In this document: positions 54,041 to 61,630 of the stretch, in pieces
Layout: each line of letters begins with the position of its first letter
How positions within the stretch are numbered: position 1 is the first letter of the stretch
From: Thioclava sediminum
GTDB taxonomy: Bacteria > Pseudomonadota > Alphaproteobacteria > Rhodobacterales > Rhodobacteraceae
DNA length: 64,000 nucleotides
Assembly: GCF_002020355.1 (NCBI RefSeq)
Contig: NZ_MPZV01000005.1
Coordinates: 62,001 to 126,000, forward strand
Reading direction: 5' to 3'
Position numbers and translations under genes: made by a program
The notes under the pieces: model-generated
Seen by the model: only the letters and a program-made list of their open reading frames with translations
Told to the model about the DNA's origin: nothing
Database searches by the model: none

Positions 54041-54076
54041 GGCGATCGCGATATCTTGGCAATTTGACCTCCTATC

Positions 54077-54565
54077 TCAGGTCTTGCCCTGCAACGCCGC
54101 CTCGATGCCCGCGATGTCGATCTTCTGCATCTCCATCATCGCCGCCTGTGCGCGGGCCGAAGCGGCCCGGTCCGGGTGCGACAGCGCCTCCATCAGGACT
54201 CTCGGAGTGATCTGCCAACGATAGCCCCAGCGATCCTTGCACCAGCCGCACATGATGGGCTCTCCGCCGTTACCCACGATAGCCTCCCAGAGCCGATCCG
54301 TCTCGGCCTGGTCCTCGGTATAGATCTGCAACGAATAGGCATCGTTGGGTTGCACATGCGGACCGGCATTGAGCAGCGCATAAGGCAGGCCGAGAAGGGT
54401 CATCTCGACCACCTGAACGGTCCCGGCTGGCGCGCTCGGTGCCCCTTCGGGCACGCAGATCACGTTGTCCACATGGCTGTCCGGGAAGGTGGCGGCGTAG
54501 AACTCCGCCGCCGCTTCGGCCTCGGTATCGAACCAGAGGAACACGGCAGCCTTTCTTTTCGTCAT
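54077..54565 (-). CDS. PhnB-like VOC protein (3-demethylubiquinone methyltransferase-like fold)
   Basis: 162 residues. KAAVFLWFDTEAEAAAEFYAATFPDS, VEMTLLGLPYALLNAGP, NDAYSLQIYTEDQAETDRLWEAI and PIMCGWCKDRWGYRWQITPRVLMEAL are the PhnB-family signature. AAAGGAGAAAGACG precedes the ATG. Part of the five-gene minus-strand cluster controlled by the divergent HxlR regulator. Confidence 0.92.
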   Translation of the reverse strand: MTKRKAAVFLWFDTEAEAAAEFYAATFPDSHVDNVICVPEGAPSAPAGTVQVVEMTLLGLPYALLNAGPHVQPNDAYSLQIYTEDQAETDRLWEAIVGNGGEPIMCGWCKDRWGYRWQITPRVLMEALSHPDRAASARAQAAMMEMQKIDIAGIEAALQGKT

Positions 54566-54691
54566 CGTCTTTCTCCTTTCAGAGGCAATGGGGACAGTGC
54601 GCCGGGGATGCACAGCTATCGGCGGGAGATCGCCCGGCGCCCTGTCAAAACTCCTGTCCGTCAGTTCGGCAGCCCTTGCATCGATCACAGT

Positions 54692-55045
54692 TCAGGCGGT
54701 TTCCTCGAATATCGGGATAAAGCCGCCCCATATCATGCGCTTGCCATCGAAGGGCATGTCCATCTCCTGCCAGCGCGGATCGGTCTGCATGCTGGCGCCG
54801 CATTTGTCGTGCGTCTTCTTGTCCGGCCAGACGATCCACGAAAAGCAGACCGATTCACCGTCCTTCAGGGCCACCGCGCGATTGAAATCGGTGTGTTTGC
54901 CTTCAGGGATCTGGTCACTCCAGGCTTCCATGATCTGCAAGGCTCCGTACTCCCTGAAAAGCGGCCAGGCCTTGCGGGCGCTTTCGATATAGGCCTCCTT
55001 GTTCCCATTCCGGACGGGGGTGAGGAAGCCGGCAATGTAAGTCAT
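54692..55045 (-). CDS. DUF1428 domain protein
   Basis: 117 residues: MTYIAGFLTPVRNGNKEAYI, LFREYGALQIMEAWSDQIPEGKHTDF, FSWIVWPDKKTHD and MPFDGKRMIWGGFIPIFE, characteristic of DUF1428 (dimeric alpha-beta barrel). CAAGGAGAGACG precedes the ATG. Members commonly sit beside VOC and HxlR genes, as here. Function unknown. Confidence 0.92.
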   Translation of the reverse strand: MTYIAGFLTPVRNGNKEAYIESARKAWPLFREYGALQIMEAWSDQIPEGKHTDFNRAVALKDGESVCFSWIVWPDKKTHDKCGASMQTDPRWQEMDMPFDGKRMIWGGFIPIFEETA

Positions 55046-55080
55046 GTCGTCTCTCCTTGCATGGCTTGAAACGCCGCAAT

Positions 55081-55761
55081 TCATGTGTCGAAACCGGGCG
55101 GCGGCTTGCCCGTGAAACCGGCCATCTGCGCGGCCAGTGCTCTTTGAAAGGCGGGCCGTTCGGTGCCCCGCGCGACATAATCAGCGAGGTTGGGGAAGAT
55201 TTCGATCAGCCCTTCGCCTTCGATGATCCGAAGAACGCTGACCATCATCAGGTCCCCCGCGCTGAAGCGGCCCGTGAACCACTCCGCCGTCCCGAGCCGA
55301 TCCGAAGCCTCCTTCAACCGTCCTTCGATCCGCGTGTCGATCCCCGGCAAACGCGGCGCCGACCAGGGTTCGGTGGCCTCGAAGATCGTCGCCATGGAGC
55401 GATCCATGATCGGCGGCTCCAGCGTGTTCAGCGCGGCGAAAAGCCATTCGAGCGACCGCGCCCGACCGACGGGGTCCTCGGGCATGAGGCCGGGAAACCG
55501 CTCGGCGATATGCCAGACGATGGCCCCACTTTCGAACAGCGTCAGGTCGCCCTCTTCGTAGGTTGGCACCTGTCCGAACGGTTGCAGGGCACGGTGAGCG
55601 GCTTCCTTCTGCTGCCCCTGCCGAAGACAGCGAACGGCATAATCCTGACCGACCTCTTCCAGCGCCCAGCGAACACGCAGGTCACGCACTTGCCCCTTGG
55701 CGAAATCCGGCACCCAGTCGAAGGCGGTGATCGTGATCGCGGCGCCCGCCTTAACCGGCAT
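55081..55761 (-). CDS. Glutathione S-transferase family protein
   Basis: 226 residues. The thioredoxin-fold half has FGQVPTYEEGDLTLFESGAIVWHIAERF (cis-Pro VP and the ES gamma-glutamyl site); the helical half has FSAGDLMMVSVLRI with the N-capping Asp. The start overlaps the end of the VOC gene by 11 bp, so translation is coupled. Inferred detoxification role, substrate unknown. Confidence 0.92.
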   Translation of the reverse strand: MPVKAGAAITITAFDWVPDFAKGQVRDLRVRWALEEVGQDYAVRCLRQGQQKEAAHRALQPFGQVPTYEEGDLTLFESGAIVWHIAERFPGLMPEDPVGRARSLEWLFAALNTLEPPIMDRSMATIFEATEPWSAPRLPGIDTRIEGRLKEASDRLGTAEWFTGRFSAGDLMMVSVLRIIEGEGLIEIFPNLADYVARGTERPAFQRALAAQMAGFTGKPPPGFDT

Positions 55762-56185
55762 GGGGCATCTCCGCGGGCCCCTTTTCGATCGCCTCGGCGC
55801 TCATCCACATGGGCTCCCAGATGTGACCGTCGGGATCGGCAAAGCTGCGCCCGTACATGAACCCGTGATCCTGCACGGGGCAGGGATCGCCCGTACCTCC
55901 TGCCGCCACGGCGGCGTCGGTAATGGCATCTACCGCCTCACGATTTGCACGACTGATGCAAAGCAACACCTGCGCTTCGGACGCGGGGTCCACGCGACGC
56001 CGGTCGGTGAAGCTCGACCAGAACTCGTGGGTCAGCAACATCACCCGGATCTCATCGGATATAGCCATGCTCGCAGCGAGATTATTGGTAAACTTGGTAT
56101 CCTTAATGAAACCGATCGCCTCGTAGAACGCCATGGAACGTTCGAGGTCTGCCACCGGCAGGTTTATGAAGATCATCTGTGACAT
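55751..56185 (-). CDS. VOC-family protein (lactoylglutathione-lyase-like)
   Basis: 144 residues: MSQMIFINLPVADLERSMAF, NNLAASMAISDEIRVMLLTHEFW, LLCISRANREAVDAITDAAV and GFMYGRSFADPDGHIWEPMWM, the pattern of proteobacterial VOC proteins annotated as extradiol dioxygenases. TCAGGAGGAAACGCG precedes the ATG. First gene of the minus-strand cluster, divergent from HxlR. Confidence 0.92.
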   Translation of the reverse strand: MSQMIFINLPVADLERSMAFYEAIGFIKDTKFTNNLAASMAISDEIRVMLLTHEFWSSFTDRRRVDPASEAQVLLCISRANREAVDAITDAAVAAGGTGDPCPVQDHGFMYGRSFADPDGHIWEPMWMSAEAIEKGPAEMPHAG

Positions 56186-56237
56186 CGCGTTTCCTCCTGA
56201 GTCGCGTCGTCGATATGGACAGCCTACGAGAATGAGA

Positions 56238-56266
56238 TTACAAAAAGCAACTATGGCGTTACAAAA
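56238..56266. promoter_or_regulatory. TTACAAAA direct repeats at the HxlR start
   Basis: TTACAAAA occurs at 56238-56245 and 56259-56266, a 21-bp (two-turn) period, straddling the HxlR ATG at 56253 in a 67-bp divergent gap. A dimeric regulator could bind here and block its own gene. Weakly supported by eye only. Confidence 0.4.
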
Positions 56267-56942
56267 TGAAACCAAATCGGCAAAAAGCCCCCATGGCCGC
56301 TGGTACGGCGATGCCTGCGGCACGGCTTTCGGCCTCGAGCTTCTGGGAGAACGCTGGTCGCTTCTCATCGTGCGCGAATTGATGTTGGGGCCGCGGCGCT
56401 TCAGCGACATTCGCACAAACTTGCCAGGGATCAGTGCCAAGGTGCTGACCGAGCGGCTCGCCGGGCTCGAGGCAAACGGCGTGGTCCTGCGCTCGACCGC
56501 GCCCGAACCTGCACCTGCGCAGCTCTACGGCCTGACCGAATGGGGCTATGCCGCGGAACCGGTCATTCAGGAACTGGGCCGGTGGGCCGCCGCGTCACCG
56601 TTGCACGATCCGACGCTTCCCCTGTCACCGGTTTCCTTCATGCTGTCGCTTCGAACGATGTTCGATGCCGAGAGGGCGCGGGACATGGAGGCGGAGGTGC
56701 TCTTTACCATCGGGACCGCGCAATTCACCGCCCGGCTCGCCAATGGTGCGATGCCCGTCATGCGTGGTGATGCGAAAGAGCCCGACTTGCGGTTCGAAGC
56801 ACCTGCCGCTCCTCCGCTTGCGGCCGTCTTCTATGGTGGAGCTGCCCCCGAAACGGTGGGTGTGCAGATCACGGGTGCCCCGGACATGGTTCGCACGTTC
56901 ATTTCATTCTTCAACCTACCACGAAAGTACGATGAGGCATGA
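56253..56942 (+). CDS. HxlR-family transcriptional regulator
   Basis: 229 residues. Winged helix at residues ~22-110: CGTAFGLELLGERWSLLIVRELMLGPRRFSDIRTNLPGISAKVLTERLAGLEANGVV, a textbook HxlR motif, with YGLTEWGYA. A ~110-residue C-terminal extension (SCP2-like TIGTAQFTARLANGAMPV) could bind a ligand. ATG 56232 is an alternative start. Divergent from the VOC-GST-DUF1428-PhnB cluster it presumably represses. Confidence 0.9.
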   Translation: MALQNETKSAKSPHGRWYGDACGTAFGLELLGERWSLLIVRELMLGPRRFSDIRTNLPGISAKVLTERLAGLEANGVVLRSTAPEPAPAQLYGLTEWGYAAEPVIQELGRWAAASPLHDPTLPLSPVSFMLSLRTMFDAERARDMEAEVLFTIGTAQFTARLANGAMPVMRGDAKEPDLRFEAPAAPPLAAVFYGGAAPETVGVQITGAPDMVRTFISFFNLPRKYDEA

Positions 56943-57029
56943 AAGACGTGTATCGGTAGCGAGAGATATAGAGCGCTTGGGGTTTGCCTATCCCAAATTT
57001 GCGATGATATTTCAGCGACTGGTGTTTCC

Positions 57030-57125
57030 TCGGTCTTCGAACGGCCCAGAACTGACGTTGGGCGGAGCATGCTACGCCGCAGAGCGGCTTCACCGAACCG
57101 GCCACTCGTCCACTTGCGCAGCATT
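57030..57125 (-). repeat. Degenerate island repeat, copy 8 (inverted)
   Basis: Minus strand: GAGTGGCCGGTTCGGTGAAG, CCGCTCTGCGGCG and CAACGTCAGTTCTGGGCCG, the same block order as copies 1-6. It lies in the 335-bp gene-free gap 56943-57277; the rest of the gap is promoter space for the membrane protein. Confidence 0.65.
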
Positions 57126-57277
57126 TTCTCGGCTTGGATGATCGCTGAGCGGACTTCGGTGCTGTACATGAAGGAGCGTACGACAAATAGCTATTCAACG
57201 GGTCGGTACATAAGCGGCTTTTATTCTCCGACCTGCATACCGATAGAAGCCGCACCCAATATAGGAGGATGGTGCCG

Positions 57278-57955
57278 ATGTATGCTTGGTTGCTTGATAT
57301 ACTGGAGGATCCAGCCCGAGTGGGTGTGGTAGTCGCTTGGTTCACCGGTGGAGCAGCGATTATCAGCGTCATCATCAGTGCAGTTGTGTCAACGATGGTG
57401 TCGCGCCGCTCGGCCTACATCAATGCCGTGACGGCTGAGCGGTCAAAATGGATTGAGATGCTGCGAGGCACTATCGCGAAGATGTCTGCGGTTGCTGATC
57501 GTGTCGTCACTTTAAGAAAGACAAAAACCAGCGATTATGCAGAAAGCGTTGAGTGGGCAACTGACACGCAAGAGCTTCACAGGCTTTTGTCTGACCTCAT
57601 GCTTCGGTTGAACCCAACTGAGCCCGAGGCGCTCAACCTGCTAAAGGCGGCGAGAAAACTGAACGCAGCTGCTCGACTGCATAGCCCGGCAGCGGTTATT
57701 CTCGCGGACGAAATCATGGTGCGCCATGCGCAATGGGTGCTGAAGGGGGAGTGGGAACGCGTAAAAGAGGAGGCTGCGGGCCCGTTAAAGGCACCCAAGT
57801 TCTGGATTCGAGGTTGGCAGAGGCGTAGAGCCTATAAGCAGTTCCTACAAAATGACGGTTCTCTCAAAAGGTTGGACGCCATCGGCGTGGGCCGATCAGA
57901 CCTCGACCTGACATTGTTGCGTGCCCAGATGGACGCATCCGATACGAGACAATAA
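57278..57955 (+). CDS. Membrane-anchored hypothetical protein
   Basis: 225 residues. One strong N-terminal membrane segment (VGVVVAWFTGGAAIISVIISAVVS) followed by a soluble helical region with INAVTAERSKWIEMLRGTIAKM, coiled-coil-like and charged. AGGAGG nine bases before ATG 57278 decides the start; the ATG at 57269 is too close to it. AT-richer than core genes. I recognise no domain; it sits beside a defence-like operon, which is only positional evidence. Confidence 0.75.
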   Translation: MYAWLLDILEDPARVGVVVAWFTGGAAIISVIISAVVSTMVSRRSAYINAVTAERSKWIEMLRGTIAKMSAVADRVVTLRKTKTSDYAESVEWATDTQELHRLLSDLMLRLNPTEPEALNLLKAARKLNAAARLHSPAAVILADEIMVRHAQWVLKGEWERVKEEAAGPLKAPKFWIRGWQRRRAYKQFLQNDGSLKRLDAIGVGRSDLDLTLLRAQMDASDTRQ

Positions 57956-58196
57956 TCGGCGCGCTGCTGCCGAGAAATGGCCGCCGCGACGCAGCCAATC
58001 TCCTAACGCGCTATCTCCGCTTGGCACGCATTCTTCAGTCCAGGCAAACCGGACTTGCGGCAGTGCAGCGACCAAAGCCGACTGCCTTGGCCACATGCGC
58101 CTTCGAAGCCAGCGCAAAAGCGGACCGTCAGAACGTGGGGAAGACCCCAAAAGAGCGACCGCGCGCACATCACGCTTCGGCAACCTTTAGTTGCCA

Positions 58197-59624
58197 ATGG
58201 CGCACAATATTTGGTATCGGAAAAGCAACCTCCCCCAGCATACGGCGGCCAAATTGCTTATTCGTCCTCGTCTTACAGATTATCATGGAATTCACGCTGC
58301 ACAGGCCGATCTCGACTTTGCGATTCCATTTTTGGACGAGGACATTCCTCTATACCTTGACCCCTTCATGCTGTGGCGGTCGCCCTCTCAGCAGGATCAG
58401 GCGCTACACACAGGCCTGATCAACGCATTCAATCATCTTGGAATTCTCGCCGCGCAAGGCAAAGAAGCGCAGGCAATCGAAACACTGATCACTGCATCCG
58501 AGTGCGACGAGGTCGGCTTGGGCACATCCCTGACCCGAAAAGGAAAGCGGATTGGCGCAGATAAAGCTCGCGAGATCATTGACCTGTTCAAAGCGGTTCC
58601 GCGCTATCAGCAGAGCGGGTTTCGACACTTCGAGGAGATTCAGTTCTTTATCGAAGGAGTATCGAAGGACCGCATTTCCGATATTGGCTGCAATTTCCTG
58701 AAATCGTTTTTGATCGACTTCACGATTGAGCAATGCCATAAACTCGGCGTTCCAACTCAGGATTGCACCGTCGAGCATGTTTATGACGCTCGATCAGGCA
58801 CGTTTAAGAAGGAAAAGGGCGTGCCATTGCCCGTGAACCCTGAAAATGGCTCGCCGATTATCGTTGTGCCGAAGCGGTGGCTACGGTTTGCTCCGTGGAT
58901 TAGCTACGATGAGTACTTTGAAAAGCACTGCCCACAGGACGAGATTTCGCACAAGCCTGACGAACTGACGCGGGTTAAGGTTCTCAGCTATAACCGCCAA
59001 AACTACGGCGTCATCGATGAGTATATCAAGTTAAAGGAACGCACGGCAGACGATTGCGCGAACGATCCACTTTTCTCACAACTCCCCGTCACTTCGGCAA
59101 AACGGGTCTTTGCAGAGATAAAGAAGTTGCCGACAGGGAAAACCAACGGCGCAGACGCGAAGTATGAGAAATTGGTTGGGCGGCTACTCCCCTCACTGTT
59201 CTATCCGAACCTTGACTTTGCTCAGGAGCAGGCGCGAACGGACGACGGCGTGTCCATCCGCGACTTGATCTTCTACAACACCCGCTCGACGCCACTTCTT
59301 CGAGAATTGATGAACGACTACGGGTCGCGACAGATCACCTTTGAGATGAAGAACGTGGCGGCGATAGAGCGAACGCATATCGACCAGATCAACCGCTACC
59401 TGACAGACGAACTTGGCAAGTTCGGGGTCTTCGTGACGAGAAAGCCGCTCAAGCGTGCGGAGTTCCAGCGTACGATCAATCTATGGGGTGGGCAACGAAA
59501 AGCTGTTATCACTCTCACCGACGCAGACCTAGAGCAGATGGTCGAGGTCTTCGACAGTAAACAACGCGCACCACTCGACATTCTGAACAAGAAATACCTC
59601 GAGTTTCGACGCGCTTGCCCATAG
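58197..59624 (+). CDS. PD-(D/E)XK nuclease-like protein, first gene of a three-gene unit
   Basis: 475 residues. The C-terminal third carries a restriction-endonuclease-like core: YEKLVGRLLPSLFYP (helix with Glu), SIRDLIFYNTR (Asp ~356), ITFEMKNVAAIERT (E-x-K, Glu ~383 and Lys ~385) and DQINRYL (QxxxY, ~397-401). Residues 1-290 form a unique region opening IWYRKSNLPQHTAAKLLIRP, with LDPFMLWRSP. No ribosome site is obvious; an in-frame TTG lies six bases upstream. It is followed after 8 bp by two paralogous small genes. A DNA-targeting defence nuclease is inferred; the family name is not recognised. Confidence 0.8.
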   Translation: MAHNIWYRKSNLPQHTAAKLLIRPRLTDYHGIHAAQADLDFAIPFLDEDIPLYLDPFMLWRSPSQQDQALHTGLINAFNHLGILAAQGKEAQAIETLITASECDEVGLGTSLTRKGKRIGADKAREIIDLFKAVPRYQQSGFRHFEEIQFFIEGVSKDRISDIGCNFLKSFLIDFTIEQCHKLGVPTQDCTVEHVYDARSGTFKKEKGVPLPVNPENGSPIIVVPKRWLRFAPWISYDEYFEKHCPQDEISHKPDELTRVKVLSYNRQNYGVIDEYIKLKERTADDCANDPLFSQLPVTSAKRVFAEIKKLPTGKTNGADAKYEKLVGRLLPSLFYPNLDFAQEQARTDDGVSIRDLIFYNTRSTPLLRELMNDYGSRQITFEMKNVAAIERTHIDQINRYLTDELGKFGVFVTRKPLKRAEFQRTINLWGGQRKAVITLTDADLEQMVEVFDSKQRAPLDILNKKYLEFRRACP

Positions 59625-59632
59625 GAGGGATC

Positions 59633-60016
59633 ATGGACAGCAAAGAAGATGTGGAACGGCTTGAAAAGCTCGTAGGGCAACTCCAAGGGCTTTATGCAGA
59701 AATTGGCACTCTCGCAAAAAAGAGCCCCAATGACGCTGTGAACCCGTTTAAGCTCAAATTGATCAATCGTGTGCTTGCGATGGGCAACGAAGTTCTTGGC
59801 GATAAATATAAACCGTTTGAGGAGTTTGATCAGTTCGATGCTGACGACGCGCCTTCAACCAGCGACGTGACTATGGTGATTTCTCAATATATGGAAGAAG
59901 CCGAGCGATTTCGCTCCGACAACGTTCGATATGCCCACGGCGTTTGGAAATATGTCGTGAATGGAGAGGCGAGTGAGATTCGATCTGGCCCGCCGACAAA
60001 GATCGGGAGAAAATAA
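59633..60016 (+). CDS. Small helical protein A of the nuclease unit
   Basis: 127 residues from ATG 59633 (AGGAGG upstream). KLKLINRVLAMGNEVLGDKYKPF, DQFDADDAPSTSDVTMVISQYMEEAERFRSDNVRYAHGVWKYV. Its sequence aligns along most of its length with the next protein (KVKIVNRVLENL, LDDDDLPQVSDGVLVMVQF, RHYRHVSLMGFQWI), so the two are diverged duplicates. Acidic middle, basic end. Function unknown. Confidence 0.85.
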   Translation: MDSKEDVERLEKLVGQLQGLYAEIGTLAKKSPNDAVNPFKLKLINRVLAMGNEVLGDKYKPFEEFDQFDADDAPSTSDVTMVISQYMEEAERFRSDNVRYAHGVWKYVVNGEASEIRSGPPTKIGRK

Positions 60017-60444
60017 TGGCATTTGAAGACGACTACTATTTTCCCAATATCACGACCGACGCAAAGGTCGCTGAGTATGAAGCGAGTCACGACGTATTCT
60101 CGTCGTTGCTCGACGAAGTGAAAGAGCTTTCAAAGAAAAAGCCAGACGCAACTATGAGTGCAGGCAAAGTCAAGATCGTGAACCGCGTTCTTGAAAATCT
60201 GTTGGTGGTGCTCGAAGGTCAGCCAGACGCAAAATATCTTGAGGCTCTAGACGACGATGACTTGCCGCAGGTCAGTGACGGCGTTCTTGTCATGGTGCAG
60301 TTCAAGTCAGCCCTCGCTTCATTCAAGGAAAGGCACTATCGGCACGTTTCACTGATGGGCTTTCAATGGATCACCGAGGAATTTATTGATCAACTCAAGG
60401 CTGAGTATGATGAAGATGAGGATACAGACGAAGCGTCGAAATAG
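60016..60444 (+). CDS. Small helical protein B of the nuclease unit (paralogue of A)
   Basis: 142 residues. Start overlaps the stop of protein A by one base (TAATG), indicating coupled translation. LDEVKELSKKKPDATMSAGKVKIVNRVLENLLVVLEGQPDAK and the D-rich LDDDDLPQVSDG match protein A; the C-terminus is strongly acidic (EYDEDEDTDEASK). The pair may form a heterodimer that restrains or recruits the nuclease. Confidence 0.85.
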   Translation: MAFEDDYYFPNITTDAKVAEYEASHDVFSSLLDEVKELSKKKPDATMSAGKVKIVNRVLENLLVVLEGQPDAKYLEALDDDDLPQVSDGVLVMVQFKSALASFKERHYRHVSLMGFQWITEEFIDQLKAEYDEDEDTDEASK

Positions 60445-60722
60445 ATCAGCGGCTGCGGCTTGCGCCCTGTCGAGGGAGGCGCCAACAAAACGACTTCGCT
60501 ACGTCTTCTTGCTTCGCCTTGCTACCGTTTGCGCAGACCGCAGCGAACGACCGTTCCCCGCCCTACTCACCATTTGCAAAAGTTCGCGAGCTTGCAGAAC
60601 TGTTAGCGCATAACTCTTGCAGAAGACGCGAGCACGTCGTGATGAACCGGTCGACCGGTCCAAAACTCCAAGCTGCGAAAATGGCCTAAGAACCTTATTC
60701 CGACGGACTTCAGCAATCCGCG

Positions 60723-60893
60723 CTAATTCTGCTTCAGATGAGCATCCAAGATCCGCCGGATCATCTCGGGTCGTGTCGGGAGATCTTCCTCGAGCTTTCG
60801 TAGCTCATCGAGCGCTCTGATCGTCTCGCGCGGAAGCCGCACGGTGACTGCCTCGGTGTCGGTGCGCGGACGCCCCATCTTTTTTTCGGTCAT
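60723..60893 (-). CDS. Ribbon-helix-helix (CopG-like) regulator
   Basis: 56 residues: GRPRTDTEAVTVRLPRETIRALDELRKLEEDLPTRPEMIRRILDAHL, a beta strand followed by two helices of the RHH fold. ATG 60893 was taken; an in-frame start at 60935 would include the palindrome. The palindrome at 60914-60931 lies 21 bp upstream of the ATG, the usual place for an autoregulated operator. The 278-bp gap 60445-60722 downstream contains only weak repeat-like sequence. Confidence 0.85.
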   Translation of the reverse strand: MTEKKMGRPRTDTEAVTVRLPRETIRALDELRKLEEDLPTRPEMIRRILDAHLKQN

Positions 60894-60913
60894 GACATCA
60901 AATCCACGGTTGA

Positions 60914-60931
60914 CTTTATGGGCCCATAAAG
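60914..60931. promoter_or_regulatory. 18-bp perfect palindrome, predicted operator
   Basis: CTTTATGGGCCCATAAAG, perfectly symmetric, lies between the RHH gene and the divergent 61011 gene. A TTGACT hexamer overlaps its left edge on the plus strand, so binding could block transcription toward the right-hand genes as well as the RHH gene. Confidence 0.8.
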
Positions 60932-61010
60932 CCACATTGTTCGAGCGAAGGCAAGAGCGCCAACTCTCGCCCTCGCTCTAACCACAGCCATCTCGCCCAA
61001 GGAGATAACC

Positions 61011-61496
61011 ATGGCTAACACCCCCTCTATCACGCGCATTCGCGCGAATGAAGATGCGCGCATCGAGACGCCGATCCTGATGCTCTTCCCGGAGTTTCTG
61101 AAGGCGCTCCTCGCCGTCGTGGAGCGCGAGCGTGAGCTCCGCCACGTCGATTATTGGGATCCTGCCTATTCGGCTTGGCTTACCGCGGCGGAGAATGCGC
61201 AGGATCACGTTCTGGATCTCCAGATGGCCATTCTCGGCGAAGAGCCTCGTGTGCCGGTCGAGAAGTCCCTCAGGCTTTCGGTATATCTCTTCAAGCTCGC
61301 GCAGGCTGCCGATAGCGGGCACAAGCTCGCCGCGTTCCGAAAGCTTGTGCGCGAGCGTAGCCATGACTTCCTGATCGTCGAGGAGACGGATTTCGACCGT
61401 CTCTGTAACGATCGAATTGAGCAAGTCCTGCGCACGCTAGATAGCTTCATGTCGCTCGAACTGATCGACGACGTCGCGGCTCCGACGGCCCACTGA
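61011..61496 (+). CDS. Hypothetical protein
   Basis: 161 residues. Begins MANTPSITRIRANEDARIET; contains LMLFPEFLKALLAVVERERELRHVDYWDPAYSAWL, LDLQMAILGEEPRVPVEKSLRLSVYLFKLAQAADSGHKLAAF and a C-terminal helical half. AAGGAGATAACC precedes the ATG. No membrane segment or recognised domain. First plus-strand gene beyond the RHH operator, followed by the GIY-YIG and AAA+ genes on the same strand. Confidence 0.8.
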   Translation: MANTPSITRIRANEDARIETPILMLFPEFLKALLAVVERERELRHVDYWDPAYSAWLTAAENAQDHVLDLQMAILGEEPRVPVEKSLRLSVYLFKLAQAADSGHKLAAFRKLVRERSHDFLIVEETDFDRLCNDRIEQVLRTLDSFMSLELIDDVAAPTAH

Positions 61497-61630
61497 TCCC
61501 CAACACACGCAACGCAGCAAGAAACCCGGTCGCCTGACCGGCCTCATTGCTCCTGCGCGCATCTCTGGAATTTCCTGGCGTTGCTTTCTTGCGCCGGGCC
61601 CATGCTTTTCTTCCAAAGGAGGGTCTCATC

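Noticed and set aside
57956-58196. Possible ninth island repeat upstream of the nuclease gene
   Set aside because: Some blocks (GAAATGGCCGCCGCGACGC; minus-strand CAGTCGGCTTTGGTCGC) resemble the family, but order and ends could not be established by eye.
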